From Diphasiastrum complanatum (lineage: Eukaryota > Streptophyta > Lycopodiopsida > Lycopodiales > Lycopodiaceae): a stretch of 64,000 nucleotides of DNA. The stretch covers positions 27,455,192 through 27,519,191 of the forward strand of contig CM055097.1 of the NCBI GenBank assembly GCA_029204225.1, in the 5' to 3' direction. Positions within the stretch are counted from its first letter, which is position 1. Each line of letters opens with the position of its first letter. Below the pieces are notes generated by a model, which searched no databases, was not told where the DNA came from, and was given only the letters and a program-made list of their open reading frames with translations. Positions 43,198 through 55,399 of this stretch are shown here, in pieces. Made by a program: the position numbers and the translations under genes.

Positions 43198-44589
43198 ATT
43201 TTAAACACGTTTGAAAATACTTGTTGCTTTGTAAGAATATTGATTTGTGTATTGTCTAACTGGTATTTTGATATTCAAAATATTGAATGCTAACGTGAAT
43301 TCGTATATTTTGTAATATCTACGTAGTAACTTGACATAGTGAAAAGAATTATGCCAAGTTCAATATTTGTTTTTATAAGTTTAAGATTTTTAAAACCCCT
43401 CTTTTCATGTTCTCTTGATTTCCTATCATGCTCAAATACATATTATAGTGCTTGTTTATATACATCATGATTTCTAGTTTTAATAGTGAATATTATATCG
43501 AGACCAAACTAGCTCATTCTCTTGAACATAAACTTAGGATGTCTTAGTTACGTGCACATTGTTATTACTATTTGTGTTGTACCAAAACAAACAAAAAAAT
43601 GAGTTTCATTCGATATTAACTTATACATATAGAATTAAAAACTTGTGCACATATGATGGTACATATAGTTGGCAGTTCGTTAATACTATAGTATATACTT
43701 TGTTGTAGAAAGTAAACTACTCGCATACACGTAATACTATGTATGTTTGTTTATATATCCACCAATTTACATAATTTATCTATATCTTAATTAAATAAAA
43801 TCTAAAATGATTTTGATCAAGATATTTCTTGTGAGCTTATAAAATACATTAAAGTTTTGTATTTTATTACCCATGCAATGAAATAGCAAATAAAAAACAC
43901 ATGTACAAAAAGAAAGTTTCTAACTACTTAATATTGATAGTTCTTAGATATGTATACTTTATGTCTTCGTTCATGTAACATGCAACGAAAGAAATATAAG
44001 GAGATTCGATACTTGAAATCGTACCCATATATGGATTTTGTAAATAAATCAACATATTTTTTTTCTAGAACCTTGCTATACTTGATTGCATCCAAAAAAA
44101 ACTTCATTTCAAAAGATATCAATTACAAGTAATAGAAATACAAAACATAGCTAGGCTATAAAAATAATTTGATATGTACACTATAACATACATAGAGATC
44201 CCATGAATTTTTATTGTGAACAATTACTATTATACAAGCCATTTTCAAATCAGAGAACACAATACAAGAACCGTTTTCTACATACAAAAATGCTTACAAT
44301 TATTATTATTTTATAATAGAACAAAATTGCAAAACATTTCATTATAATTACAATCTTGTTTGGATACATCTATAGGTGATTCACAACAGAACACATCTTC
44401 GTCAACGAGCACATCATTTTTGAACATGAACATATTAGATTACAATGAACACACATGTTGTTATAATATCAACCTTGATATTCCTACAAAAAAACAAAAA
44501 AAAAACAAAAAAAAAACAAAAAAACTGACATAGGAACATCTAGCATATAATATTCTCGACGAAAATAAATATTTTGAGTATATACGATC
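43198..44589. other. AT-rich non-coding spacer
   Basis: There is no open frame with a motif. Around 43728-43780 the order CGTAATACTATGTATG, TTTGTTTATATATCCACC and TTTACATAATTTA resembles the hairpin segment of the AT-rich blocks at 29907 and 36057. This hints that the same repeat family lies here. The A-rich run 44488-44524 is simple sequence. Confidence 0.5.
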
Positions 44590-45960
44590 ATTAAATATGG
44601 AACAACACCTCATTTTTACAGATATTATGTATCGCAAACAAACCCAACCAAAACAAAAAAAAAATTATTTGTTTTTAACCGTGGTGCGGGGACTGGTAAA
44701 ACATTTACCTTGTTAGCTTTGGTACAAGGTTTACTATGTCATTACTACAAGTTTAAATCAACTAGTGTTGAATTATCAAAAGTCTTATTATCAGCATATA
44801 CCGGAAAAACAGCTTTCAATATACATGGTACTATAATTCATTCAGCCCTTCATATTCTTATAAATACAATACATCTTACTTACATCATTGTCTTCTGATA
44901 CGTTACAAGAACTTTCAATTAAATACCAAGATTTACACTTGTAGTACTTGATGAAATATTCTTGATTGGTCATAGAACATTCCAATTTGCAGATCAACGA
45001 CTACATGCAATCAAACATAAACCAGATGAGTTTTTTGGAGGCCTTGATGTCATTACATGTGGTGACATGTTTCAGGTTGGGCCCATACGTGATTCTTGGA
45101 TATTTGAATTGAAATACAAAACAACAAATTTATTTGAAAAATCCTATTAGCACGCATTACCCAAATGCTAGAACTATTACAAACAATGCATCAAGAAAAT
45201 ACAGATTTATTGATGTGTTAAATAGACTACGTAAAACACAACACAACAAACTCGATTTAGATCGATTAAATAGTTATTGTTACATACCATATTTATCTGT
45301 ACCAAATACACCTTACATATGTCAAACAAACAAAATTGTGCATGAATACAATAGACAAGCTTTTGAAAATGCAGTTGGTAAAACATTTATTTTTCAATCT
45401 ATCGACGTGCATTCTAGTACGTGCAGCAACAAAATTTCAATTCCTGATAATCCCGCCCAAATTGCTACACTCTTGAAAACAATACAAGTTAAAACTAGAA
45501 TGCTCGTCGAAATTTGTGGCACAAATATTGATATTGAGGATGGACTTGTTCATGGTGCAGATGGTATTTTTCACACAAAATGACAATTCAAGCAATTGAC
45601 ATTATATGGATTGAATTTTTTGATCTAACAATAGGCATAAAAGCAAAGTATGAACATTCTCATATATATGAATTTTACAATATAAACAAAACTTGGACTC
45701 TAGTTCACAAAATAGTAAAAGAATTTTAAATTGGACACTCAACTTTAAATACAGTAACTAGAAAACAGTTTCCAATCCATTTTGCAGTTGCACGTACAAT
45801 AAATCATGCACAAGGACTAACTATGAACACATTGATTTTTAATCCGAACTGTATTTGACAACATGGTTTGGCATATACAGCATTGACACGTGTATAGAAC
45901 GTAGACAACCTAGATTTCATTTTACCTTTACAAACAAATAATTTCAAACTAGATAAAAAA
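44590..45960 (+). pseudogene. PIF1-type DNA helicase of a rolling-circle transposon
   Basis: The opening LNMEQHLIFTDIM (44593 onward) leads, after a frameshift in an A-run, to Walker A LFVFNRGAGTGKTFTL (from about 44665). Walker B region: LDEIFLIGHRTFQFADQRL, then GGLDVITCGDMFQVGPI. Then come RFIDVLNRLRKTQHNKLDL and the final motif FAVARTINHAQGLTMNTLIF, with QHGLAYTALTRV. This order is that of PIF1 helicases in Helitrons and Helentrons, where the helicase unwinds DNA during rolling-circle transposition. Frames change several times (stops near 44897, 45148, 45581, 45858), so it is a pseudogene. No HUH Rep nuclease domain could be found upstream, which leaves the element incomplete. Confidence 0.8.
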
Positions 45961-45989
45961 ATTTAAATTGAGAACGACCGACTTTGTAC

Positions 45990-46650
45990 CTCGACAAAAT
46001 GGTATCTGTCTATAGCTGACACCCGAATTCATTGTAACGCGTATGTTATTGTCTATTCATTGCATACTCGATCCTTACAAAATCACATTCTTGATATTTA
46101 TGCCGATCCAGACCTAATGTCATCACATATATTATGTCTACAAAAAACAAAAAACATGTAAAAGCACCCATATTTTTTTCCTTTCTTTTGTACATTGAAC
46201 AATTACAAATTCATAGGAATAACTATAGCATATAAGAAAAATCAAACAGTTCAAAAATACACAATGCATAATAGTGAAACTGTAGAAATTTTATACACTA
46301 TATTTAATACCAGCCTATTATTACATTTATGTATCATGATATTATATCAAAAACCACATTCAAACCTAACATCTTTTATTCAAACATTAGATAAAATTCT
46401 TTCAAACATTGCATTACATATTCTTGTCATTATTCTTGGTGACTTTAATATCGATATGCTATGTCAAAATGACCATTTAAATGCACTTTATAAATGTATG
46501 CAACAATGATTTTAAATTACAATTTCAAAATGCAACAACTGTGTACGGAAGTCAACTAGACCATATCTAGTACCTCAGGATCAACACATGCATATTGGAG
46601 TGACCACTCTCCTGTTTATTACATATTTCAAGCAAATTAATATAAATTTA
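45990..46650 (+). pseudogene. Exonuclease-endonuclease-phosphatase (EEP) domain following the helicase
   Basis: The first block reads AYVIVYSLHTRSLQNHILDI, then SSHILCLQKTKNM, where Lys replaces the metal-binding Glu expected in 'LQET'. The open frame 46195-46509 carries the core motif LVIILGDFNIDML (the 'GDFN' Asp and Asn). After a stop, TTVYGSQLDHI and AYWSDHSPVYYIF give the final Asp-His pair. These four blocks in order define an APE/EEP nuclease. A PIF1 helicase with a C-terminal EEP domain is the layout of Helentron-type elements, better known from animals than from seed plants. LINE endonucleases have the same fold but stand before a reverse transcriptase, which is absent here. Confidence 0.75.
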
Positions 46651-47190
46651 TTATGACAATTAGCATGTTTACGTGTTTAGACTATTTTTATTACCAAACA
46701 ATGTACACATATTACAATGACCATATTATTATTATTATAAACAAAAACACACACAATTACTATTATACTATCGTTACAAATTTAAGTTTCATATATTAGA
46801 TTTTATTTTGTGTTTATGGACTTAAAAACAAACACATTATTACTTGCTTGCACATGCAATTTATCAGTGAACAAGTTCCTTGACACATCATGAAAAATGT
46901 TTTTATATTTATTACATTCAAAATGTTAAAGTAAAAAGATAGTTTTTTTTTTCCTTAACAACTTGTTAGATATAAACCTAAAGTTCCCCCACATATACAT
47001 ACATGTAACTCCACTTAAAAAAATATCAAAAGTGACAAATACAACCTATATGATCTTTACTTATACAAAGAAACTTTATTTCAGTAATGATCAATAAATT
47101 CTATAAAAAATATATATGTACATTATATGTACTCACTATATTCCATAAAACAAACCTATTTAAAATATGTTTTAACCAAGGTAGGGCCAT
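46651..47190. other. AT-rich DNA after the helicase-endonuclease relic
   Basis: No coding pattern is seen. It could hold the 3' end of the rolling-circle element, but I find no convincing terminal hairpin with CTRR or similar end. Confidence 0.4.
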
Positions 47191-47234
47191 GTGGCCTCGG
47201 CCACTTTTTGCTTACTTTTTGCAAGTGAAGGAGA

Positions 47235-47425
47235 AGGATGGTGTCAAGCTTTTCTTCAACACCCTTCAAGAAGGATGGAGCATGGTACATCGATAGTGGT
47301 GCCTCATCACATATGTGTTGTTCAAAGGAGTCTTTTGACTCTATTGTACCTTATAAAGGACTCAAAAGATCTATTTATACAACAAATGATCATGAATCTA
47401 AAAAATTTGTTGGCATTTGCTGCCC
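47235..47425 (+). pseudogene. Copia protease fragment
   Basis: The plus strand reads TPFKKDGAWYIDSGASSHMC, followed by CSKESFDSIVPYKG and IYTTNDHESKKFVGI. This is the active-site region of a Ty1/copia aspartic protease with DSGASSHM intact. It is a fragment only, with no gag or integrase on either side. Confidence 0.7.
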
Positions 47426-48050
47426 CTGCCCATGCCACATGGTGCATTGGCAGCTCATTGAGGCCAAATGCCCAAACAGTGCCTTTAACATGTGAAACCA
47501 CCCTAATGGGGGCAGGGGCACCTTGCAATAGACATAGAGTGTGCCCTAGGGTATGCACTTATGTGCACATGCGAGAGAAGTAATCATAGTGTTATTACAA
47601 TTAAGATTCAAAATGACGTTGGGACCACATTCACTTGTGAGATATCATTCACATGGACTCTAACAACCAACACCTATTGTGCCAATTAGCGACTTCAATT
47701 GTGGACCTCTCCCAAGACCTTTCTCTTTCTCCACCACCAATCAAACAATGGTTGGTGATTGGTGAGGAAGTGTGAGTACTTGAGCAAGGGGATTTTTAAG
47801 TTCTTATGTGACATGGCCCACACTCTCCACCAATGGTGATAATAAGATATATGCCAAAAGCTCTATTTTGTGACCTAGGAGGTGCATTTTTTAAATTTGT
47901 GACTAAACATGCATGTCAACGGTCTATTGAAATTACCATTAACAAAATATCAAACAAAGTATCAATTGAAAAGTCTATTTAGAATTATACTTTGATTTGG
48001 AATGCCAAATTTCATATGCGAGTCAAAATTGATATGGTTCACAAAAGACA
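47426..48050. other. Unassigned interval
   Basis: The minus-strand frame at 47322-47558 has no motif. I see nothing to name. Confidence 0.4.
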
Positions 48051-48054
48051 AGTT

Positions 48055-48870
48055 GGCTACCAAGTATTACCTCTATCCGATGTTGCTTTATTATGCTACA
48101 AACCATGAGGTAATTTACAAGGAAAAACATCTTTAAATTCTTGTTTAAAAGTTTGTAAAACCAATTGCTCTTTATCTAATACAAATTTTAAGCTTTTAAT
48201 ACTAGATTACGATGCTTCATATTGACATTGCATGCAAAACTTCAAAACAAGATGAAACAATTTTTAATCAGAATCCAGAAATAAAGAACCATGAATGATG
48301 ACCACAAAAGGTGCTCACATAGGATAAACAAATATGGTGGAATGGTATTATAGCAAATTTCATTTAGATACAACCTTTCTATCCACTTTGTTTGGTTATC
48401 TGATACAAAATGTCATAATTATCACTCCAACCACCCTTTATGTTTGTCCATTAGTTTCTATATAAAAAGACATACTTAAGCATAGCTTAGTGCCTAACTT
48501 ATCCAAGTAGTGTCCATAAGTTGGAAATTAATATGCTATCCATGTCTCACTATCTCCTTTGGTATTCCATCATACATTCTTAGATAATAATTGCTCTATT
48601 TGTGCTACATTGTCAATGATTTTGTAAGGCAAGAAATGTGCACATTTTGTAACCTATCTACCACCATGTAGATGCCATTGTAGCCTCAAGAAGTTGTGAG
48701 AAAAAAGGTATAAAGTCCATATTAATATTTAGAAGCTGATAATAAATGTAAGAGATCTATTTGTTTGATATCATCCTCTTTATTGACCCAACAATAAGTA
48801 CATTTTTGCACATAAGTAAAAATAATCTTTTTTTATATCAGCCCATTTAAACAATTTTCTAATCGTTTGA
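48055..48870 (-). pseudogene. Rearranged gypsy fragments: integrase plus start of reverse transcriptase
   Basis: From 48870 down, minus-strand frames give an integrase zinc-region trace (TYQTIRKLFKWADIKKDYFY), then WHLHGGR/VVDRL and a THF-like block, and LGTKLCLSMSFYIETNGQT, which matches the 'LGT.L..STA.HPQTDGQTER' core. Stops are frequent. At the downstream end (48060-48190) it reads VLQTFKQEFKDVFPCKLPHG, which belongs before the reverse transcriptase. In intact gypsy elements that block lies upstream of integrase, so the order has been rearranged or two copies are joined. Confidence 0.6.
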
Positions 48871-49425
48871 TATGTCTTCAAGATGCCACTATGATATGAA
48901 TTTGGAATCAAGAATTCTATAATTTTCATATACTGATATTTGTCCTTGTCTCATGTGTCTTGGATGTGTGACATAATTGGATTTTGCAATTCTCCTGAAA
49001 TCGTCTTCAAGTCAAAATCTCCCTTATACTCTATTCAGTTAGAGTTTAATCTTACTTCTACTCACCTAAATTCATCTTCTGAGTGCTCCTCTACGTTGTA
49101 AATATCCACTCTCTACAACAGTCTACAAAAATGAACTATTTTTCGAGACAATCTACAGAAATACATGCACATTCGAAGTAGAGCAAAAGTCGACTCGACA
49201 CTCGAACAATATTCGAGTTCGAGCCTCGCACCTCACCATGACAGGTCAACTGGTCGACTCGACTTGAATACTTTCAAGATTCAATAGTTTCAGCTATTGA
49301 ATTGTACCACTCAAAATGATATCTTCCTCTGCTGAATCTACTTCGGACTACGTCATCGTTCAATATGTAGTAACTACCCAGTTTCATGTTTGCTTATTTT
49401 ATAGTTTACAATAAACAGTTTAGCA
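48871..49425. other. Unassigned interval with TCGA-rich stretch
   Basis: Around 49165-49270 the DNA is rich in TCGAGT/ACTCGA and GTCGACTCGA motifs, recalling the GACTCGAA array at 26.8-27.6 kb. There is no coding evidence. Confidence 0.4.
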
Positions 49426-49429
49426 ATTG

Positions 49430-50000
49430 GTGATATCCAAGAAGTGTGCTCGATCCTGTAGAAAACCTTGCATCAAGTAATGTTGTTAGCTCTTCTTGGA
49501 TGAGTTGGGCATGATGTGGGTTCATCGACCAGTATGGCTTGCTAGTGATAGGCTTGGCTTCCTGCATTAGAGGGATAATGTGTATCGATATCTCAGGTGA
49601 TATGCCCCTAAATTCTCTATAGCTTCAAGGGAAGAAATCTCGATACTCAAGCAGTAGTGCTTTTAGATCTTCCAATTCTTGACCTACGACACCGCACCTA
49701 TCATTACAATATGTCCTTTCTTACCTGGGCATGCTAGGTTGAGTGGTCTTTTACCTTGGTAGGTCCATCAAAGACTAGAGCTTGGAGAGAGGATGGATTC
49801 TCTGAATCTAATTATTGAAGTCTTGGTAACATGACATCCACCTCGTCCATAGTATAATCCTTGAAATAGGATGGTACATCGTGCACCAGTTGATCTCCCA
49901 TCTCTTGCTCTTGTTTATGCTCTAGTTTTGTCTTAATAACCAGTGAAATCATAGGTCCTACTAGGAAGGTTTTTACTTTTCCTCCTTGGTATTGGTCACC
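49430..50000 (-). pseudogene. Gypsy pol fragment: protease-RT linker and start of reverse transcriptase
   Basis: The minus strand reads EMGDQLVHDVPSYFKDYTMD, then LEDLKALLLEYRDFFP and SYREFRGISPEISIHIIPLM, followed by AKPITSKPYWSMNP and a trace of the first RT helix. This is the 'F.WSY.D..GI.P.I..H.I.L...AKPV.....RMNP' motif of plant Ty3/gypsy. A few stops occur. It is a fragment with no LTR recognised. Confidence 0.7.
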
Positions 50001-50464
50001 TTATGTTTATCTTTTTGTATCTATTTAGTTTGGGGTGACCTTGGAGGAGAATCTACTATCCCCATCGGCATAGATGGAGTAAGTGGATCATTTGTTTCAT
50101 TCATAGGCTCTATGGTAGTGATTAGAGAGGAAGTAGCCACTTTTATGCTCACACTAGATCCGATCAATGCTATAGATTTTAGAGGTCACGGTCTTGTGAC
50201 TTTTTTTTCTAATCATAATTGCATTTAAATTGTGTAAAGGGTAGGAATATTTTAGTATTTTTTCAATATTTTTCAATGTTTATGATTTTAATCTTCCAAG
50301 CACTCAATGTAGACTGCTTTTGGGGCAAATCTAGTCATGTGCTATATTTTTTTTGGGAGTTTTTCAAACTTTTGTCATGTTTTTAGCTTTTTGATCATTC
50401 TTGGAACAACATAGTCTTTCGATTCTTGGAGATATTGTACCACTCTTTTTGCTAACTTCCAATG
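50001..50464. other. Unassigned interval
   Basis: The 80-codon plus-strand frame at 49986-50228 lacks motifs and overlaps the gypsy linker on the other strand. Nothing is called. Confidence 0.4.
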
Positions 50465-52000
50465 TAACGATCATGGGTTCTTATTGAATTGGCTCAGCCT
50501 GTATACTGCAAATGTTGTATCAGGTCTGGTGTTGTCTGCAAGATCCAACGATGATCCAATCAGCCTTTGATAGGGTGTATTGGCCATTCGGTTTTCTTCT
50601 TTGAGAGTTTGCGGGCAATCTGCCTTGCTCAGTATTGTTCTAGGTAGTATGCACACCTTTGCATTCGAACATGTTGAAATCTTCAATAATTATTAAAGTG
50701 TATTTTTGTTGGTGAAGATACAACTTACCAGCTTCAAAGTCTCTTTCGATATGTAAGCCTAGATAGTTGTTTGCTTCTCTTAGGTCAGTGATCTCGAATA
50801 TTCCAGAAATGTCTCTTTTGACATCTGAAGTCAACTTATCTTTTCTTGAGAAGATAAGAGTGTCGTCCACATAAACAACTAGAATGATAATTTTTCTTTG
50901 GACATATTTGATATAGACATTCGACTCAACGAATAAAGGTTCGAAGCCTAAACAATGTAGTGCTTTGTCCTTCTGTCTATACCATTGTCTGGCTACTTAT
51001 TTCAGAACATAGATGCTCTGATTCATGTGACATCCAAATTTTGGACATTTTTGGCTTCCATGAATAAATCTTCTTCCAACTCTGTATGTAAAAAAAATAG
51101 TTTTCTCATCCACAATATTCTAAGATCATGAGCTACTGCATAAGCAAATAACAAGCGAATTGATGTGTGTTTGACTACTAGTGAGAAAGTATCAGTGTAG
51201 TCGATTCCATATTTATGTGAAAAACCTATCGCAACCAACTTTGCTTTGTATCTGATGTTATTTCTATTAGGACCTGTTTTGATCTTGTAGATCCGCTTGC
51301 ATTTAACTGTTTTTCTTCCATCGGGTATAGGGCAAGTGTCCATACATTGTTCTTGTACATCGATGACATTTCGTCCTCCATTGCTTGAATCCAATTCAAA
51401 TTCCAACACCACGAAATAAATATGAACCTCTCCCACTACAACCAAACCTACGATAGTAAGGCACGATGGCCATTTCCGTCCATCGCCCTTATCACAAAAC
51501 TGCACATAGTAGTTACCTATGCCTATGGCCCCTCCCATCATCAGCTTCGCCCTTTCGCAATGATCTTTATTTGGTCCAACAATAGCTTTTTTGAATGTTT
51601 GAGATTCGTCTGTAAAACCACAAAATTTGATACTTATATCTGTTGAAACATCCTGACTAAACCTTATTAGTGGTTTTCTTTGTCTATCAAATCTTCTCAC
51701 AGTTTGTATAGGTCTCGAATTCAATTCTACATTTTCGAGTTTGACCTGTTCTGCTTGAATTCAAACTGGTGATTCGAGTCTTTCAAGTACTCGAATTTGA
51801 ACTCCCTTTGAATCACTGCTGTATCCAGATGATAATTCATGTTCATCATCTGCGTGCTTTACTTCTGTCGTTGGTAACTCATAATGAGTCTTAATAATTT
51901 CATAGCCGATTAAGTCAATGTCTGCTATGTACTCCGACTCATCGAATTTGACATCTCGAACTACTTTTATTCTTCCGTTTCGAGTATGTAGACTCGATAA
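50465..52000 (-). pseudogene. Copia pol fragment: integrase tail to reverse transcriptase
   Basis: The minus strand starts at the integrase tail (NNYRVYILETEE, then RDVKFDESEYIADIDLIGYE). It runs through a variable linker to RT blocks KYGIDYTDTFSLVVKHTSIR, then ILVVYVDDTLIFSRKDKL (both catalytic Asp residues present, near 50860), EITDLREANNYLGLHIERD and YQRLIGSSLDLADNTRPD. Several stops and frameshifts are present. The 5' side is cut by a gypsy LTR beginning at 52003, showing that the gypsy element inserted into this older copia copy. Confidence 0.8.
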
Positions 52001-52002
52001 TT

Positions 52003-52330
52003 GTTAGAAACTATGCAAACATAGAGAAAATATATTGATTATTAGTTAGCCACAATCTATCATTCCATTTTCCTAGTGGGTGTTAATTTAGGATCTAGTT
52101 TAGTAACCTTGCTAGTTGGGTAAGCCTTAGCAAGGATTGGTTAATTATTGCTTTTAGATAGTTTCATTTCCGTTTCGAGCACTAGTTGGGCAAGCCATAG
52201 TGCATTCATTTTCGTAAACTATTTTCGTTTGAAGATTTTGGTAGGAGCTTAAAAGGTGGACGATCCTCTCTATACTACACCACATTGTGAGTAGATCTAG
52301 CCAACGCATAAACCAGATTTACCTCCAACA
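52003..52330 (+). repeat. Short gypsy 5' LTR
   Basis: The borders rest on TG...CA ends and the adjoining primer site at 52331. No second copy is present for comparison. Confidence 0.65.
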
Positions 52331-53239
52331 TTGGTGTCATTGTCGCTTTTTAAGATTTTCCTACCTAGCTTCCTTTTTTTTCATTTTTTTTTGTGTTTGT
52401 GTGTATGATTGCTTGTTTTTTACCTTCACAACATAGCATGAGACTTCTCTCTAGGTCCTCAACGAGCTGCGGAGCAACCTATCAAGCCGGGAGGGAACCA
52501 GCAAAAGTGCCAACTTGGGCACTTTCTTTGAAAGAAATGACCCCACTGACATTTTTTTTTCAACCAAACAAGTATATCAAAAGTTGTCGGTCTGTCTGCA
52601 GCCATAACAGACCCTAATCTTCCATTTTATCACCTCCATGAATTCTGACCCTGTTTAAATTCTGTGAAAACACCCTGATATATTGTCCATTGTTTTCCAA
52701 CCAAATGTTTTCCAACCAAATATTGGTCTTAGAATTGACTGACTTCACTGAGGCTAGATTTATCAAGATCAGTCCTCCAATAGCTCCACAAATTCTATCT
52801 CAGAGAATGTTTGTTTTCTGTCAAAAAGTTACTTTTTTTACCATATCCTCTCTCTGTCGGTAAAATTCTGTATCAGAAATCGCCAGTCACCCTACGAAAT
52901 CGTCTTCAGTGAGCACGAATTCTCTGTACCCTTTGTGAATTCTACATTAAAAAATTTTCTCAAAAATATCAAAAAATCAATATTTTGACATAAAGCACTC
53001 CTTGTCAGAATTCGTGCATACTGTAGTTCGATTGCTCTATCTCTCCATGATTTCTTAGCCGATCCATGAATTCTCTTACAGCACAAAACTCCAATTTTTT
53101 GTCCAAAATCTTCCATTCTACATAAAGCTACTCTTTTTCTCTTTTTTGCCAAGTACAATACTGCCCTGATCATCTGTACTGTTACTCTACTCCACACTCT
53201 ACATCATGTCTCGAGATTGTGCTGAATCTTCCAATCCAA

Positions 53240-54480
53240 CCCCGCTATGATTAGAATGCAGAATTCCACGTATCGATGCACCAAAGTACGATGGGGAATC
53301 TGACCTAGTTCGATTTTTCTAAGACTTTGATAAATCATGCCGCTTCTATGGAGATACCTCTGAGACTGAAAAACTTCGCCTATTCCCCATGGTACTCTAT
53401 GGAACAGCCAAAGAGTGGTATCTTAACCTCAAAACTTCTGATCTTGCTTCTTGGACCACTCTCAAAGATGCCCTCATAAAGCGTTTCAAGCCATCCGAAC
53501 TGACTCAGAGCCCATTCATCCAAATCACCCATATCAAGATGCATCTTGACGAGTCTGTTCGAAACTACATTGAGCGCTTTAAACGTCTCAAGGTCAAATG
53601 TGTTGATGAAAACATCACTGAATGAATGGCCATAAAGCTGTTCTTGGTTGGATTGCCGCCAAGAACTAAAACCAGTTGACCTTTACGATCAACTTAAAGA
53701 CGTGATGACTGATGCTATTCATGAAGAAGATAAAGGTTTCGATGACACCTTTGACCATCGTGAAAAGAAATCTAAGGATTCTGACCATCTTAATCATACA
53801 AAGTCTGAAAATGTTGCCCAATCTTCTGAACTTCTGCACCAAATGGAAACCTGACAAAAAGCTCAACAATCTCATATGGATAAACTCACTACCGATTTTC
53901 AAACCGCCACAGATTGTTGAGAAATCTTTCTAGCATGAGAAAATGTCTAGTGTCCAATCTGCTCACAACATCATATTGCTAATGAATACCCTCAACTACG
54001 AAACCATTTTTCAGCAGCACCCAGACCCACCATCTATCGAGCATATCGCCCCTAGCCTCCACAACAGCCTATGCCACGATCAGGGGTATACCAACCATGA
54101 CCAACTGCACAAACCAATACCAACCACCACGTCGACAATTTGTCGTTAACCAACCTGCTCCACAACAAGTTGTACATTATCTTGATCCCAATAATATCGA
54201 TCTAGAAACCTACTATGTGAAAGACCATACTCAATAGCAATACTCCACTGAGACAATTGTTTATTATACATATGATCCTAATGCCCAAGCAATGGACCCC
54301 AATGCCCAAACATACGATCCAAACCACGCTGTATTTGCTGCGCATCAACTTCCAGCAATATGAGAATGTTTTATCTATGCAGGTAAGCATCTTAGTTTTC
54401 GTTGCCCAGATAAACTCTACTTTCCTCCAACTTGTGAAAACTGTTGTATTGAACATCACGTGAAGGACTTCCCATCTTGA
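53240..54480 (+). pseudogene. Gypsy gag with degenerate zinc knuckle
   Basis: The capsid signature is clear: PRIDAPKYDGESDLVRFF, then FYGDTSETEKLRLFPMVLYG, TAKEWYLNLKTSDLASWTTL and KDALIKRFKPSE, later NYIERFKRLKVKCVDENITE and LFLVGLPPRTKT. This is the retrotransposon gag domain of plant gypsy elements. The distal part (54365-54480) has CPDKLYFPPTCENCCIEHHV and a decayed CX2CX4H knuckle lacking the last Cys. Several stops (near 53322, 53625, 53853) and frameshifts occur. An intact copy would form the particle shell. Confidence 0.8.
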
Positions 54481-54744
54481 TCCAAACCTGCTGCTCCTAT
54501 ATGTTCAGTACAAGTAGAAACTTTGCCAGTTGATACTCATCCCGCATGGGTCTTGACTCGAGCACAAATCCAATGCCAAGCCCCTGCACTTGCACCCAAC
54601 AAAACTCAGCAGCATGTTGTCCCTCCAAGTGAAGATTCAACCCTGATAGTTTATCCTCACCCATCTAAAGAAATTTGACTACATCAAACGATCGTACCAC
54701 AATACAGTTGCGCTGATAAGCACATGATCCTACTAATAGATTCA

Positions 54745-55347
54745 AGACAATTGCTAAGGTTCTAAAATAGTTCTCTCTCTATATATATCACTAACTCTAA
54801 GGAGTCAGCTACTGATAAAGCACGTTCTCTGCTATCTAAACTTATGAATCTGCCTCTTCTTTACATCTCCTGTGTGCTTTGATCGCTCAATCACATGTAT
54901 ATATACATATCAACTGAAAAGATCTTGTACTAACTTAACTTTACAATTACAAGATTGATTACAACCGTTAATCAGATCAGTGAATCAGTACGTTGATGGA
55001 GCGTGAAGACTTTTTGGTCTGATAGCGAAAATCCATATAATTTTGCAGATTGGAAATGCGACACTCCTTGGCCTTCTGGTCGTTGCCTTTGCTTGAGGGT
55101 AGCCTTCAGGATTTGTAAGACACCTTCGGCATACCTTCGGCGTTTGGAAGACACCTTCGGCATAGTGTCGGGCAGGTGTCGCCTGTCAGAAACTTAGTGT
55201 AAAAACACAGTGTCAGGTTTTTCGCATTTTTTGGCTGTGCAAAAAATGCAATAGTTAATGTTTTTTGTAGGTGACATTTGAGGGAGTAAAATTTAGATAA
55301 GGAAGAAGAGCTGTTGGGATGAGTAGGAGTAAGATTAAAATCCGACA
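54745..55347 (-). repeat. Copia 3' LTR with CCTTCGGC mini-repeats
   Basis: The right border is set by the PPT; the left border is approximate. Between 55108 and 55170 the unit ACACCTTCGGCAT recurs three to four times (ACCTTCGGCATA, CCTTCGGCGTTTGG, ACCTTCGGCATAG). TATATATA tracts lie near 54780 and 54898. Confidence 0.65.
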
Positions 55348-55399
55348 CTCCCCTTTAAGCTAACTACTATAAATCTTATCTGCAATTGAGATTTAGCAT

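Larger units (their letters stand above)
52003..54730 (+). mobile_element. Truncated Ty3/gypsy element: 5' LTR, PBS and gag
   Basis: The 5' LTR is 52003-52330 (328 bp, TGTTAGAAAC...CCTCCAACA), directly followed by the gypsy primer-type sequence TTGGTGTCATTGTCGC. A 0.9-kb leader precedes gag (53240-54480). The element is cut off near 54730-54755 by the 3' LTR end of a copia element on the opposite strand. It is itself inserted into the copia fragment at 50465-52000, so three layers are visible here. Confidence 0.75.
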
